A stretch of DNA of 50,529 nt from Palsa-147 sp036513895 (GTDB taxonomy: Bacteria > Acidobacteriota > Terriglobia > Acidiferrales > UBA7541). Under the pieces are notes generated by a model. The model had not been told where the DNA came from, did no database searches, and worked only from the letters and a program-made list of their open reading frames with translations. This document shows, in pieces, positions 1 to 8,064 of the stretch (its first letter is position 1; every line of letters starts with the position of its first letter). Location of the stretch: positions 1 through 50,529 of the forward strand of contig DATBYF010000069.1 in the NCBI GenBank assembly GCA_036513895.1, given 5' to 3'. A program made the translations under genes and the position numbers.

Positions 1-31
1 TGCCGACTCCGCGCAAATTCACGCTGATGCA

Positions 32-1363
32 GTGGCGATATCCGCGACGGCGCAAAGTGGGTTCACCGCGACTGAGAAGCCCGCATACGCAGATTACTCG
101 CGCTGCGTTCATTGCGGCCTTTGCCTGAATCATTGCCCGACGTACCGCCTTTGGGGCAAAGAGGCCGATTCCCCGCGCGGACGAATCCGCCAGATGGCCC
201 TCGTGGATGAGGGCAAGCTCGAGATCGGCGAAGGATTCATCACCCACATGGATCGTTGCCTCGATTGCCGCGCTTGCGAGACGGTGTGCCCCTCGGGCGT
301 GGAATACGGAAAGTTAATCGAATTGGCGCGCGGCCAGATCGAACAGAAACATCCGCGCGCGCTTCGGTCGCGCATCCTCCGCAGCCTCGTCTATCGTTCG
401 TTATTGCCTTATCCGAATCGAATCGCTCTCCTCGCGCGCCTGACGCGATTTTTTCAGACCTCAGGCCTCGAATCACTGACACGCAAATTTGGAATCGCCC
501 GCGCCTTCGGTATGGAAGATCGCCTCGCGCTTCTCCCGCGTATTGACAGCAAATTTTTCGATTCACAGCTCGGCGAGACATTCGCAGCTCGTGGCAAGAA
601 GCGGGCGCGCGTCGCGTTCTTTGCCGGATGCATCGCGCGCGTCACGTTTACAGCGCTGAACGATGCGACGATTCGCGTCCTGCAAGCCAATGGATGCGAA
701 GTGGTAGTGCCCAAGGATCAAGCATGTTGCGGCGCACTCGCCGCTCACGCCGGAATGCGAGACGTTGCCCGCGATTTGGCGAAGCGCAATTTTCGCGCAT
801 TCGGCGCCAACTCCGAATTTGACGTGAACAATGTTGATGCCGTCATAACCAACGCCGCGGGATGCGGCTCGACTCTCAAGGAATATCCGCAGCTCTTCCC
901 ATCGGCCGGCGACGATCTCTCTCAAGCAGATCTGTTTTCGCAAAAAGTCCGCGACATCACGGAATTCCTCGATGACCTCGGCATCACCGCCCCGATGAAA
1001 GCCACACGCGCGGCGCCGCTTCGCGTAACCCTGCAGGATTCCTGCCATCTCATCCACGGCCAGAAAATTCGCGAAGCGCCGCGAAGGCTGGTCCGCGCGG
1101 TGCCCGGCGTCGAGCTCGTCGAAATGCCGCTGGCAGATCATTGCTGCGGCTCCGCAGGCGTCTACAACGTGACGCAAACTTCAGCGTCGATGTCGCTCCT
1201 CGAAGAAAAAATGCGCTTGGCGCACGGGACTCAAGCGGACACGATCGTCACCGCAAATCCAGGCTGCATTCTCCAGCTTCAAGCAGGCGCCGCAAAATTT
1301 AGCACCGGCCAGGAAGTTCTCCACGTCATCGAACTCCTGGATCGAGCCCTCGCCACCAAGTAA
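32..1363 (+). CDS. glcF: Glycolate oxidase iron-sulfur subunit GlcF
   Basis: Fe-S electron-transfer subunit of the glycolate dehydrogenase complex (GlcDEF), which oxidises glycolate to glyoxylate at the membrane. Two ferredoxin-type 4Fe-4S motifs are visible: Cys25/28/31/35 (CVHCGLCLNHCP) and Cys76/79/82/86 (CLDCRACETVCP). Two CCG-type cysteine domains follow, with CCGALAAHAG near residue 235 and HCCGSAGVYNV near residue 373, as expected of the HdrD/GlcF family. The 443-residue length is normal. The GTG at 32 is only the first start in the window; the frame is open to the left edge, so the true start may lie outside. glcD/glcE would be expected upstream but are not in view. The family is clear; LutA-type lactate oxidation subunits are shorter. 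Confidence 0.9.
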   Translation: MAISATAQSGFTATEKPAYADYSRCVHCGLCLNHCPTYRLWGKEADSPRGRIRQMALVDEGKLEIGEGFITHMDRCLDCRACETVCPSGVEYGKLIELARGQIEQKHPRALRSRILRSLVYRSLLPYPNRIALLARLTRFFQTSGLESLTRKFGIARAFGMEDRLALLPRIDSKFFDSQLGETFAARGKKRARVAFFAGCIARVTFTALNDATIRVLQANGCEVVVPKDQACCGALAAHAGMRDVARDLAKRNFRAFGANSEFDVNNVDAVITNAAGCGSTLKEYPQLFPSAGDDLSQADLFSQKVRDITEFLDDLGITAPMKATRAAPLRVTLQDSCHLIHGQKIREAPRRLVRAVPGVELVEMPLADHCCGSAGVYNVTQTSASMSLLEEKMRLAHGTQADTIVTANPGCILQLQAGAAKFSTGQEVLHVIELLDRALATK

Positions 1364-1412
1364 CATCTGCCGCCGAAAATTCAATTTTCGCCGGAGCCAG
1401 GCGCCAAATAAA

Positions 1413-1442
1413 AACGGGCGGAGACGCCACTCTCCGCCCGTT
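1413..1442 (-). terminator. Rho-independent terminator of the 1499-2323 gene
   Basis: A perfect 12-bp inverted repeat (AACGGGCGGAGA / TCTCCGCCCGTT) has a 6-nt loop. Read on the minus strand it is followed by TTTTTATTTGG, a good U-tract. It lies about 55 bases past the stop of the minus-strand secreted-protein gene. The plus side lacks a T-run, so any use by glcF is doubtful. Confidence 0.85.
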
Positions 1443-1498
1443 GGGGGTTCGGGCACTGAGACGGTGCCCAGGGGGTAAATTTTTACTGGTTAAATTGT

Positions 1499-2323
1499 TT
1501 ACTGCTGCTCAGACGTCGGCGGTGGCGGTGCTGCCGGCTGTCGGAATCCGCCTCTGCCATGGCCTGCCTTCACCGTGTAATCCGAAGGCACCTGGAATAG
1601 CGACGCCGCAGGTTCCTCGCGGGAAACATTCGTGAGCTGAATGGTTGTGGTGCCCATCAGCGGATTGGTGTGCTTCGTCATCACGTCCGTTTGCAAATCG
1701 GCCGAGTACCACTTTTCGGTCACCATCTGAATTGGCTTGTCATTGCCAATCGCGCCAGCCGGGATCGTCCGCGTGGTGCGTGTGCCGGTCGCCGCAACGC
1801 CGTTGATCGTCTGCGTGCCGAGCTGCTCGGTGGTCACATTCGCCGAGTCCGCGCGCGGACCGCGCTTCTGGGCCATGGCATTAGGGCCGCCCTCATGCCC
1901 ACGGCCGTGAGCCGTCTCCGTCCGGGCAATCTTCTTGTCGGGCTCGAGCATAGTGTGCGTTCCCGCGACCGGATCCTGAATGAAAACGACGTGCGGCGCC
2001 GCTCCAGATTCCCCGGCTTGAGCGATTGGAGGCAGAGTCTCTTCACGTCGCGTGCGTCCCTGGCTGTCGCGAGCAAACGTACCGGTGGTCTTCCGGTCAA
2101 TATGTGTACCGTCTTGCAGCACACCGACGGTTTCGGCGGTCGTCTGCGCCGAGAACGGCACGCCCTTCACAACTGGGCCGTGCCCAAATCCCGGCTCGAA
2201 GCCCATGATTCCTTCGCCGTGCGGTGGTCCTGGCGGCGGGCCATCCTGCGCGTAGACTACAAGCCCCGCGGTAAGAATCAGAGCGCTGAGCCCTGTTACC
2301 AACATTCCTAGGTGCTTCTTCAT
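1499..2323 (-). CDS. Secreted Gly/Pro-rich protein of unknown function
   Basis: The N-terminus has a Lys-Lys start, a hydrophobic stretch (LGMLVTGLSALILTAGLVV) and a likely cleavage after YAQ, so it is exported. Mature ends are low-complexity: a Gly/Pro/His-rich start (GPPPGPPHGEG) and a Pro-rich tail (PAAPPPPT). The middle is polar and likely beta-rich, with phrases such as RDSQGRTRREE and EKWYSADLQTDV. I infer similarity to acidobacterial secreted proteins but know no function. GGAGGA abuts the upstream ATG at 2329, whereas the second ATG at 2323 has about 6 bases of spacing, so 2323 is chosen. It is monocistronic, with its own terminator. Confidence 0.8.
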   Translation of the reverse strand: MKKHLGMLVTGLSALILTAGLVVYAQDGPPPGPPHGEGIMGFEPGFGHGPVVKGVPFSAQTTAETVGVLQDGTHIDRKTTGTFARDSQGRTRREETLPPIAQAGESGAAPHVVFIQDPVAGTHTMLEPDKKIARTETAHGRGHEGGPNAMAQKRGPRADSANVTTEQLGTQTINGVAATGTRTTRTIPAGAIGNDKPIQMVTEKWYSADLQTDVMTKHTNPLMGTTTIQLTNVSREEPAASLFQVPSDYTVKAGHGRGGFRQPAAPPPPTSEQQ

Positions 2324-2391
2324 GTGCATTCCTCCGGGATCAATTCAACTCGTGTTTCAAATCTGGTGCCTTAAGCGTGCGTACAAGTTCG

Positions 2392-3087
2392 CTACTCGAC
2401 GAGGCGCACCGCTCGCGGCGTGCCATCTTCATCAACAACGAAGTCAGCCAGAACATTTTCGCCCGCGTTTGCTTCGCTCACCGGCAAACCCAAATTCGCC
2501 AGCGCCGCCGGCGACAAAGATTCTCGAACAACAACCTCATCTCCCACGGGTGCGGTCTCGCCATTAAAAGGAAGAGCTACAAAGGCTGACGCATATTCAG
2601 TATCTGCATCGCTAAAATTTGAATTGGCGTTTGCAGCAGATTCTACCGACGCGTCGGGCTGCTGCGACGACGCAGCCGATTCAGGCGCGACTGCCGCGCC
2701 CGAAGGCGTCGCGCTGGCGCCATTCCCGTGAGTTGGCGGACTCACCACGGGATGGCGCAGCACGAGTACAGATAACAACACCAAAGCCGCGAGCCCTGCG
2801 ACGCTAGCCAGGCCCCATTGCCACGGGCGGTTCGAATGCGCGGCCGCGCTATGTTGCTGGCGGAAAGCTCCGATCAGCGCCTCTTCAACTCTTTCACTCG
2901 CGCCGAGCGCGCCGTCTTTCGCCGCCAGAGACCGCAACGCGGCGGTGAGCGTCTGGGATTCACTCAGGAGTTCATCGCAGCGCGGGCAGGAATCAGCGTG
3001 CGCCAGAGCATCCCGTCGCGCGGGCTGATCGAGCCCGGCGTCTCTTGCGAGATCGTGAACGATTTCCTGGAATTGAACGCAATTCAT
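2392..3087 (-). CDS. Anti-sigma factor with zinc-finger domain and one membrane segment
   Basis: The N-terminal domain carries the zinc-binding anti-sigma pattern, H30-x3-C34-x2-C37 (HADSCPRC), of the RsrA/ChrR type. One transmembrane segment lies at about residues 88-110 (WGLASVAGLAALVLLSVLVL). A disordered Ala/Ser/Pro-rich stretch follows, then a C-terminal part ending DEDGTPRAVRLVE, probably outside the cytoplasm. It starts 10 bases after the ECF sigma gene, so the two are very likely cotranscribed and this protein sequesters that sigma at the membrane. The inducing signal cannot be read from the sequence. A strong call for the class; the exact partner is inferred from adjacency. Confidence 0.85.
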   Translation of the reverse strand: MNCVQFQEIVHDLARDAGLDQPARRDALAHADSCPRCDELLSESQTLTAALRSLAAKDGALGASERVEEALIGAFRQQHSAAAHSNRPWQWGLASVAGLAALVLLSVLVLRHPVVSPPTHGNGASATPSGAAVAPESAASSQQPDASVESAANANSNFSDADTEYASAFVALPFNGETAPVGDEVVVRESLSPAALANLGLPVSEANAGENVLADFVVDEDGTPRAVRLVE

Positions 3088-3097
3088 AAATCGGCCT

Positions 3098-3733
3098 TCA
3101 TTGCCTCATGCCGCCGGCTGCGGCTTTCGATTCGGGTGATTGAAGCTCGCTCAACTTTTCCGTGAGAAGCGTCCGGGCGCGATGCAGCCGCGAGCGCACC
3201 GTGCCCACCGCGCACTCAAGAACTAATGCCGCTTCTTCGTAACTCATCTCTTGCAAGTCACACAGCACAACTACTTCGCGGTAATGACCCGGAAGGCTCA
3301 ATACAGCATCCCGCACCATCGCGATCGTTTCGCCGCGGCCAAGATCTATCGGCGCGACAACGATGCTCGGATGCACGCCATTTCCGTTGCGGCTGTTGTG
3401 CCCGTTCGAGTGCACGTCGGCTATCGGATTCTCGACGAAGGGTACGAGAAACCGATCGCGGTCATAGCGTTTGCGGACGTGGTTTCGGGCGATCCCGAAG
3501 AGGTAGCCGGACAGGCTGCCTAGCGCGGGATCAAATCGGCCGCCATCTCGAATCAGGCTCATAAAAACTTCTTGCGTGACGTCCTCCGCAATAGATCTGT
3601 TCCCGCTCATGCGGAGCGCAAAGCGGTAAATAGGCGCTTGCCACCGCCGGTATACGCGAACGAACGCGCCTTCATCGCCGGCGAGCATCTGCCGCACTAG
3701 ATCGTCTTCGGAGTGTCCGCTGAGCCAATCCAT
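3098..3733 (-). CDS. ECF-type RNA polymerase sigma factor
   Basis: Region 2 is visible (RWQAPIYRFALRMSGNRSIA, then EDVTQEVFMSL) and region 4 is a clean helix-turn-helix module (SYEEAALVLECAVGTVRSRL, then HRARTLLTEKL). The ATG at 3733 (MDWLSGHSEDD) gives 211 residues, normal for the group. A GTG at 3802 would add 23 residues unlike the family, and neither start has a strong Shine-Dalgarno sequence. It heads an operon with the zinc-finger anti-sigma gene and probably controls a small envelope-stress regulon. The upstream side is a long repeat-rich gap that must hold its promoter; I could not identify a -35/-10 pair with confidence. Confidence 0.88.
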   Translation of the reverse strand: MDWLSGHSEDDLVRQMLAGDEGAFVRVYRRWQAPIYRFALRMSGNRSIAEDVTQEVFMSLIRDGGRFDPALGSLSGYLFGIARNHVRKRYDRDRFLVPFVENPIADVHSNGHNSRNGNGVHPSIVVAPIDLGRGETIAMVRDAVLSLPGHYREVVVLCDLQEMSYEEAALVLECAVGTVRSRLHRARTLLTEKLSELQSPESKAAAGGMRQ

Positions 3734-3928
3734 CTGTACCCAATATGACGATCTGTACGGCCTCTCGTTACCTATTCCGCGCAGACCGTCGCGAAGTTCC
3801 ACAATTATGAAGCGTATCTAATGCCCCCAAAAGGCTTACTTTTCGCCGGTCACCCTCCTCTATCTCCGGCTCTCGCCGGCTCTTCGCATCGTTTAGGCTC
3901 CCCACGGACATCTCCGTCCCACTCTCAT

Positions 3929-3959
3929 CAGAGCCCGGAGGCCCCGCCTCGGGGAACCT
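3929..3959. repeat. REP-like palindrome, copy 1 of 3
   Basis: An imperfect palindrome built around CAGAGCCCGGAGGC and GCCTCGGGGAACC. The same unit recurs, inverted, at 4686-4719, and again at 43306-43337. It lies upstream of the ECF sigma gene and 43 bases from the 87-bp element. Confidence 0.75.
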
Positions 3960-4001
3960 CTCGACCTCCAGAACCTCCGTAAATTGGGTCCGAATGCCCT
4001 G

Positions 4002-4088
4002 CAATTTTGTCTCGATTAGAACTGGGTGGTGGTGATTGTTTTGTTTGAGTTACAGACGTTTCTAATAATATGCAGTCTCGATTAGAAA
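4002..4088 (+). repeat. 87-bp conserved non-coding element, copy 1
   Basis: This segment aligns without gaps to the reverse complement of 43572-43658, with 68 of 87 positions identical by hand count. The first 20 bases (CAATTTTGTCTCGATTAGAA) are identical and the last 30 differ at two positions; a block of 10 at positions 21-30 differs completely. TCTCGATTAGAA occurs at 4010-4021 and 4076-4087. A central TTTCTAAT (4059-4066) can pair with either flanking ATTAGAA. Confidence 0.8.
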
Positions 4089-4481
4089 AATATGCAAAAC
4101 GCAATATGGAAGAGTGAAAACGGGACGGTGAGCCATTTGGGGGCTTTGGCGGCGTCCCTTCGAGACTGCCTTTCTGCAGTTGGGTAAGCCCTTCCTGCGT
4201 CGCGGCAGGCCCTCTCGGAGCGGGGGCTGGCCGTTCGAGCCGTGCGCCAGCGAGCAGGCACACGGGCGCCGTCTTGTATGTTAACTCTAGCATAATCATA
4301 CTTTTAAGGTATTTAAAACACGCAATTATATCATACGGCAACGGGTTCGCGCAAATCCACAGTGTGTAAGGGTCGGCGGAAGTGTTGGGGAATCAGCAGG
4401 ATTCGAGCGCGAAAAATTTACGAAATTGCGCTTTTTGATTTCGCGATAAATGTGCCGAGATTGAAGGTTGTGGAAGGCGAG

Positions 4482-4513
4482 GATGCCCGGCTGAAAGCCG
4501 TCCGCTACAAGTG
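4482..4513. repeat. TGTAGCG-type hairpin repeat, copy 1 of 3
   Basis: On the minus strand it reads GCACTTGTAGCGGACGGCTT then TCAGCCGGGCAT, an imperfect hairpin. Related copies are at 30172-30206 and 41792-41823. No coding role is seen. Confidence 0.65.
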
Positions 4514-4685
4514 CCGCGATTGGGCCAAGAGCTGAAGCAATTTTCGGTTTCAGTTTGAGGGTTTTGCGAGCGGGAGAGACCTGTCCAGAGGGTCAGTTGT
4601 AACGGAAGAGGAACGTAAGTCGGCATATAAGGGCATTTCAACATCGCGAGGGCCGGCGGATTAAGTTGCAACTCGGTTGGGGTCG

Positions 4686-4719
4686 AGGGGTTCCCGGAGG
4701 CGGGAGCCTCCGGGCTCTG
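4686..4719. repeat. REP-like palindrome, copy 2 of 3
   Basis: This is the reverse-orientation copy of the 3929-3959 unit (minus strand begins CAGAGCCCGGAGGCTCCC). It lies about 270 bases upstream of the acetyl-CoA synthetase gene. Confidence 0.75.
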
Positions 4720-4988
4720 ATGGAATTGGGAGGGGCCGCAGATGCATCTCGGATCGTGCGGGAAAAACCGGCCGGTCTTATGACCAGCCCTACCCAAACG
4801 TTCGTGACGCGGGCAGTCGATCCCGGCTTACAGCTTGACCGGGCGGCGCGCGTTTCGTACTTTAGGGCTGCACGCGCCAAGTTTGGGATGACGGGCGCGT
4901 GATGAACAAAGGCGAAGAGCCGGCGGGGCGCCCTTCGAGGCTTCCTTCGGAAACTCAGGGCAGGCCGGCGGTACGTTAAGGAGACGGA

Positions 4989-6941
4989 ATGCAAGAATTT
5001 GATCCGCAGGTGCTGAACGAACCCCCGATTCCGCCGCCTGAAGAGTTCAGTAAACGAGCGCACGTGCGGTCGATGAAGGAATACGAAGAGATGCGCGCGC
5101 ACGCCGAGCGCGATCCCGAGGGCTTTTGGGGCGAGCAGGCGAAGATGCTGCATTGGTTCGAGCCGCCGAAGAAAATCCTCGAATGGGACATGCCGCACGC
5201 GAAATGGTTTGTAGGCGGAAAGCTGAACGTTTCTGATAACTGTCTCGACCGGCACCTCGAAGAAAACGGGAACAAGCCGGCGCTGCTGTGGGAAGCCGAG
5301 GACGGCGCGACGCTTCAGCTCACGTACACCGAACTGAAGGAGTGCGTGTGCAAATTCGCAAACGTGCTTTTGGGGCTGGGCGTGAAGGCCGGGGATTCCG
5401 TGACCATCTACATGCCGATGATTCCGGAATTGCCGATTGCGATGCTGGCATGCGCGCGAATCGGCGCGGTGCATTCCGTGATATTCGGCGGCTTCAGCGC
5501 TATCGCTATCGCGGACCGAATTGCGGATTCGAAATCGAAAATTCTCATCACTGCCGATGGCGGCTACCGCCGCGGCAAAGTGATTCCGCTGAAAGAAATG
5601 GCGGATGCCGCGCTGCAGAATTGTCCGACCGTGGAGAAGTCGATTGTTGTGCGGCGCACGAAGGGCAAAGTGGAGTGGAAAGAAGGACGCGATCTGTGGT
5701 GGCACGAACTGGTCGAGAAAGCGCCAAAAGAATGCCCGGCCGTGGCATTCGATTCCGAGCAGCCGCTATTTATCCTTTACACCAGCGGCACGACGGGCAA
5801 ACCGAAAGGCGTGCTGCACACGTCGGCAGGCTACCTGCTTCAATGCCAGTGGAGCACGCGGCTGGTGTTCGATCTTCGCGACGACGATATTTACTGGTGC
5901 ACCGCCGACATCGGCTGGGTCACGGGCCACAGCTATATGGTCTATGGGCCGCTCGCAAATGGCGCGAGCATTGTGATGTACGAAGGCGCGCCCGATTTTC
6001 CGCGGCGCGATAGATTCTGGGAAATCATCGAGCACTATAAGGTGACCATTTTTTATAGCTCCGCGACGGCGGTGCGCGCGTTCATGGCCTGGGGCAATGA
6101 ATGGATTGATAAGCACGACATCAGCAGCCTGAGGCTTCTAGGGACGGTCGGCGAGCCGATCAATCCCGCGGCGTGGAAATGGTATTCGCAAATCATCGGC
6201 AAGGGGCGCTGCCCGATCGTTGACACGTGGTGGCAGACGGAGACAGGCTCGATCCTGATTAGTCCATTGCCGGGCGCGACGCCTACAAAGCCCGGCTGCG
6301 CGACGCGGCCGTTGCCCGGGGTTGCGGCCCGCGTCGCGACGATGCAAGGCGAATCAGTGAAGCCCGGCGAAACCGGCTACCTGATCATCGAGCGGCCGTG
6401 GCCTTCGATGCTGCGCACGATTTACGGAGACGATGAACGTTACCGCCGCGACTACTGGAGCCGCATTCCGGGCGTCTATTTCACGGGCGATGCGGCGCAG
6501 TGCGACAAGGACGGCTACATCTGGGTCCTTGGCCGGGTGGACGATGTGATTAAAGTGGCGGGGCACCGGCTCAGTTCGATGGAAATCGAAAGCGCGCTGG
6601 TAAGCCATCCGGCGGTCGCGGAAGCGGCCGTGGTGGCGAAGCCTGATGAAGTTCGCGGCGAGGCCATCGTCGCATTTGTGACGCTGCGCGCCGGGCAGGA
6701 TCCGTCGCGAGAGCTGCGCGCGGCTCTCGGCGAGCATATTGCGATGACTATTGGCACGATTGCGAGGCCTTCGGAAGTGAGATTCGCGGATTTGCTGCCG
6801 AAGACGCGCAGCGGCAAGATCATGCGGCGCCTGCTTCGCGAAGTGGCGCAGAAGGGCGGCGTTACGGGGGATACGACGACGCTCGAGGATTTGTCGGTGA
6901 TTGAGAAGCTGGCTAAAACCAGAGGGCACGACGAGGAGTAA
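4989..6941 (+). CDS. acs: Acetyl-coenzyme A synthetase
   Basis: Makes acetyl-CoA from acetate, ATP and CoA through an acetyl-AMP intermediate in the cytoplasm. The 650 residues match the usual length. Visible motifs are the AMP-binding P-loop YTSGTTGKPKGV near residue 262, ADIGWVTGHSYMVYGPL, WWQTETGS near residue 415, YFTGDAAQCDKDGYIWVLGR, and the C-terminal SGKIMRR, whose lysine (near 610) is the conserved catalytic residue that protein acetylation inactivates in the family. AAGGAG sits 5 bases before the ATG. It is alone on its strand, between the repeat-rich gap and a convergent small membrane-protein gene. Acetate activation would fit a glycolate/C2 economy with glcF, though they are not linked. 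Confidence 0.96.
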   Translation: MQEFDPQVLNEPPIPPPEEFSKRAHVRSMKEYEEMRAHAERDPEGFWGEQAKMLHWFEPPKKILEWDMPHAKWFVGGKLNVSDNCLDRHLEENGNKPALLWEAEDGATLQLTYTELKECVCKFANVLLGLGVKAGDSVTIYMPMIPELPIAMLACARIGAVHSVIFGGFSAIAIADRIADSKSKILITADGGYRRGKVIPLKEMADAALQNCPTVEKSIVVRRTKGKVEWKEGRDLWWHELVEKAPKECPAVAFDSEQPLFILYTSGTTGKPKGVLHTSAGYLLQCQWSTRLVFDLRDDDIYWCTADIGWVTGHSYMVYGPLANGASIVMYEGAPDFPRRDRFWEIIEHYKVTIFYSSATAVRAFMAWGNEWIDKHDISSLRLLGTVGEPINPAAWKWYSQIIGKGRCPIVDTWWQTETGSILISPLPGATPTKPGCATRPLPGVAARVATMQGESVKPGETGYLIIERPWPSMLRTIYGDDERYRRDYWSRIPGVYFTGDAAQCDKDGYIWVLGRVDDVIKVAGHRLSSMEIESALVSHPAVAEAAVVAKPDEVRGEAIVAFVTLRAGQDPSRELRAALGEHIAMTIGTIARPSEVRFADLLPKTRSGKIMRRLLREVAQKGGVTGDTTTLEDLSVIEKLAKTRGHDEE

Positions 6942-6958
6942 TTTGGGGCGGGATTTAT

Positions 6959-7204
6959 TTAGGCGTCGGCGTCGCGAGGGATGCGACGGGTGACGAGGGC
7001 GCGGAGGCGGGCGCCTTCTTCTTTCATGCGATCGAGGAGGCGGCGCGCCCATCCGAATTCGGCGGCGAGGAGCCCTAGCGCGAGCAAGATGGTCAGCCAG
7101 CCGGGGCCGGGCGTGAAGATCAGCGCGACGCCCAAGCCGAGGAGCGCAAATCCAAGCACGATCTTCAACATTCTCAGTGCGGATTTGAATGTCCTCGATA
7201 GCAT
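6959..7204 (-). CDS. PGPGW-family small membrane protein
   Basis: An 81-residue protein with one long hydrophobic region (about residues 12-50) interrupted by the signature FTPGPGWLTI, then a basic, helical cytoplasmic tail (WARRLLDRMKEEGARLRAL). The PGPGW motif defines a family of putative transmembrane proteins of unknown role. It converges on acs, with only 17 bases between the stops. No operon partner is evident. Start ATG. Confidence 0.82.
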   Translation of the reverse strand: MLSRTFKSALRMLKIVLGFALLGLGVALIFTPGPGWLTILLALGLLAAEFGWARRLLDRMKEEGARLRALVTRRIPRDADA

Positions 7205-7494
7205 TTGGGCCCCATCACTCTCTATTGACTGCCGTACAGTTCCTATCGACTGCTGCTGAGATAACGTGAGTACGCTGCGCAGTGCTTACTTGGATGCACC
7301 AATTTAGTGCACCCATCATTTGGATGCGTCCATCTGTAGCGAAGTGACACAAATCATGTGCACGTGTGGTGCCAGTCATGCCGCCACTTGCCTGCTCGTT
7401 AGTCGGTGCCGATAATGGACTTCCGCGACGCGGCTCGAAAAGCGTCTGTGGCGCAAATCGAAACAGGAAAAATCTACCTAGCGCGAGGGTTTTT

Positions 7495-7977
7495 ATGGAA
7501 TTGCACAACGTTCGACTCGAGATACCAGAGAACGCCAATCTCATTCTTGGACAGTCGCACTTCATCAAGACGGCTGAAGATATTTACGAAGTGATGGTCA
7601 ATACTGTGCCGGGCGCGAAATTTGCTGTGGCGTTCTGCGAAGCTTCGGGGCCGAGCTTAATTCGCGTGGAGGCGAACGATGATGAACTGCGGCGCGCTGC
7701 GATTTCGAATGCAGAAGCAATTGGTGCTGGGCACGTGTTCGTTCTGCTGATGCGCGATGCTTATCCGATCAATGTATTGGGGCGGGTGCGCGATTGTTTC
7801 GAAGTGTGCTCGATTTTCTGCGCGACGGCGAATCCGGTGGAGGCAATCGTTGCGGATTCGGGACATGGACGCGGAGTTCTGGGCGTGATTGACGGCAATT
7901 CGCCGAAGGGCGTCGAATCCGCCGAGCACGCGACTCAGCGCCACGAGTTCGTGCGCAAGATTGGCTACAAACTTTAG
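7495..7977 (+). CDS. Adenosine-specific kinase-family protein (DUF355)
   Basis: A 160-residue protein beginning MELHNVRLEIPENANLILGQ, with the conserved phrases HFIKTAEDIYEVMV, KFAVAFCEASG, GHVFVLLMRDAYPINVLGRV, CSIFCATANPVEAIV and GRGVLGVIDG. These are typical of the family whose crystallised member was described as an adenosine-specific kinase; the in vivo role is unclear. The ATG at 7495 follows a weak GCGAGGG. A longer frame from 7366 adds 43 residues that do not resemble the family, so it is rejected. It ends just before an inverted-repeat element at 7981. Confidence 0.82.
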   Translation: MELHNVRLEIPENANLILGQSHFIKTAEDIYEVMVNTVPGAKFAVAFCEASGPSLIRVEANDDELRRAAISNAEAIGAGHVFVLLMRDAYPINVLGRVRDCFEVCSIFCATANPVEAIVADSGHGRGVLGVIDGNSPKGVESAEHATQRHEFVRKIGYKL

Positions 7978-7980
7978 AGG

Positions 7981-8057
7981 TTGCCGGAAAAAGTCAAAAT
8001 GGCCAAGAGGGATCCCTCGCTTCGCTCGGGATGACGGCGTTTATGCCTTTTCCGCAA
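7981..8057. repeat. Inverted-repeat (MITE-like) element, copy A
   Basis: Ends are TTGCCGGAAAAA and TTTTCCGCAA, imperfect inverted repeats around a 55-bp core holding CCCTCGCTTCGCTCGGGATG. Copies B (15126-15252) and C (30070-30150) share ends and core. It lies in the 87-bp gap between two convergent genes, where it could act as a bidirectional hairpin. Confidence 0.75.
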
Positions 8058-8064
8058 TCTATAT

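Larger units (their letters stand above)
3734..4988. other. 1.2-kb gap without a convincing gene, rich in repeats
   Basis: Open frames here lack ribosome sites and recognisable composition. The gap holds two REP-like palindromes (3929-3959, 4686-4719), one 87-bp conserved element (4002-4088), one copy of the TGTAGCG-type repeat (4482-4513), and an AT-rich patch at about 4260-4340 that could carry promoters. Part may be gene debris. Confidence 0.6.

Noticed and set aside
563..1177. Minus-strand frame of 204 codons inside glcF
   Set aside because: Antisense shadow of a gene with clear Fe-S motifs.
3928..4341. Minus-strand frame of 137 codons
   Set aside because: It runs through a REP-like palindrome and the 87-bp element, lacks a ribosome site, and is Pro/Ser-rich without a recognisable domain.
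4638..5705. Long minus-strand frame of 355 codons opposite acs
   Set aside because: It is the antisense shadow of the acetyl-CoA synthetase gene, with Arg/His/Pro-rich composition typical of such shadows.
57..7981. CRISPR array from the repeated GC-rich units
   Set aside because: Repeat copies are kilobases apart, vary in length and have no regularly spaced unique spacers; no cas genes are present. (Units start at 7981, 15126 and 30070.)
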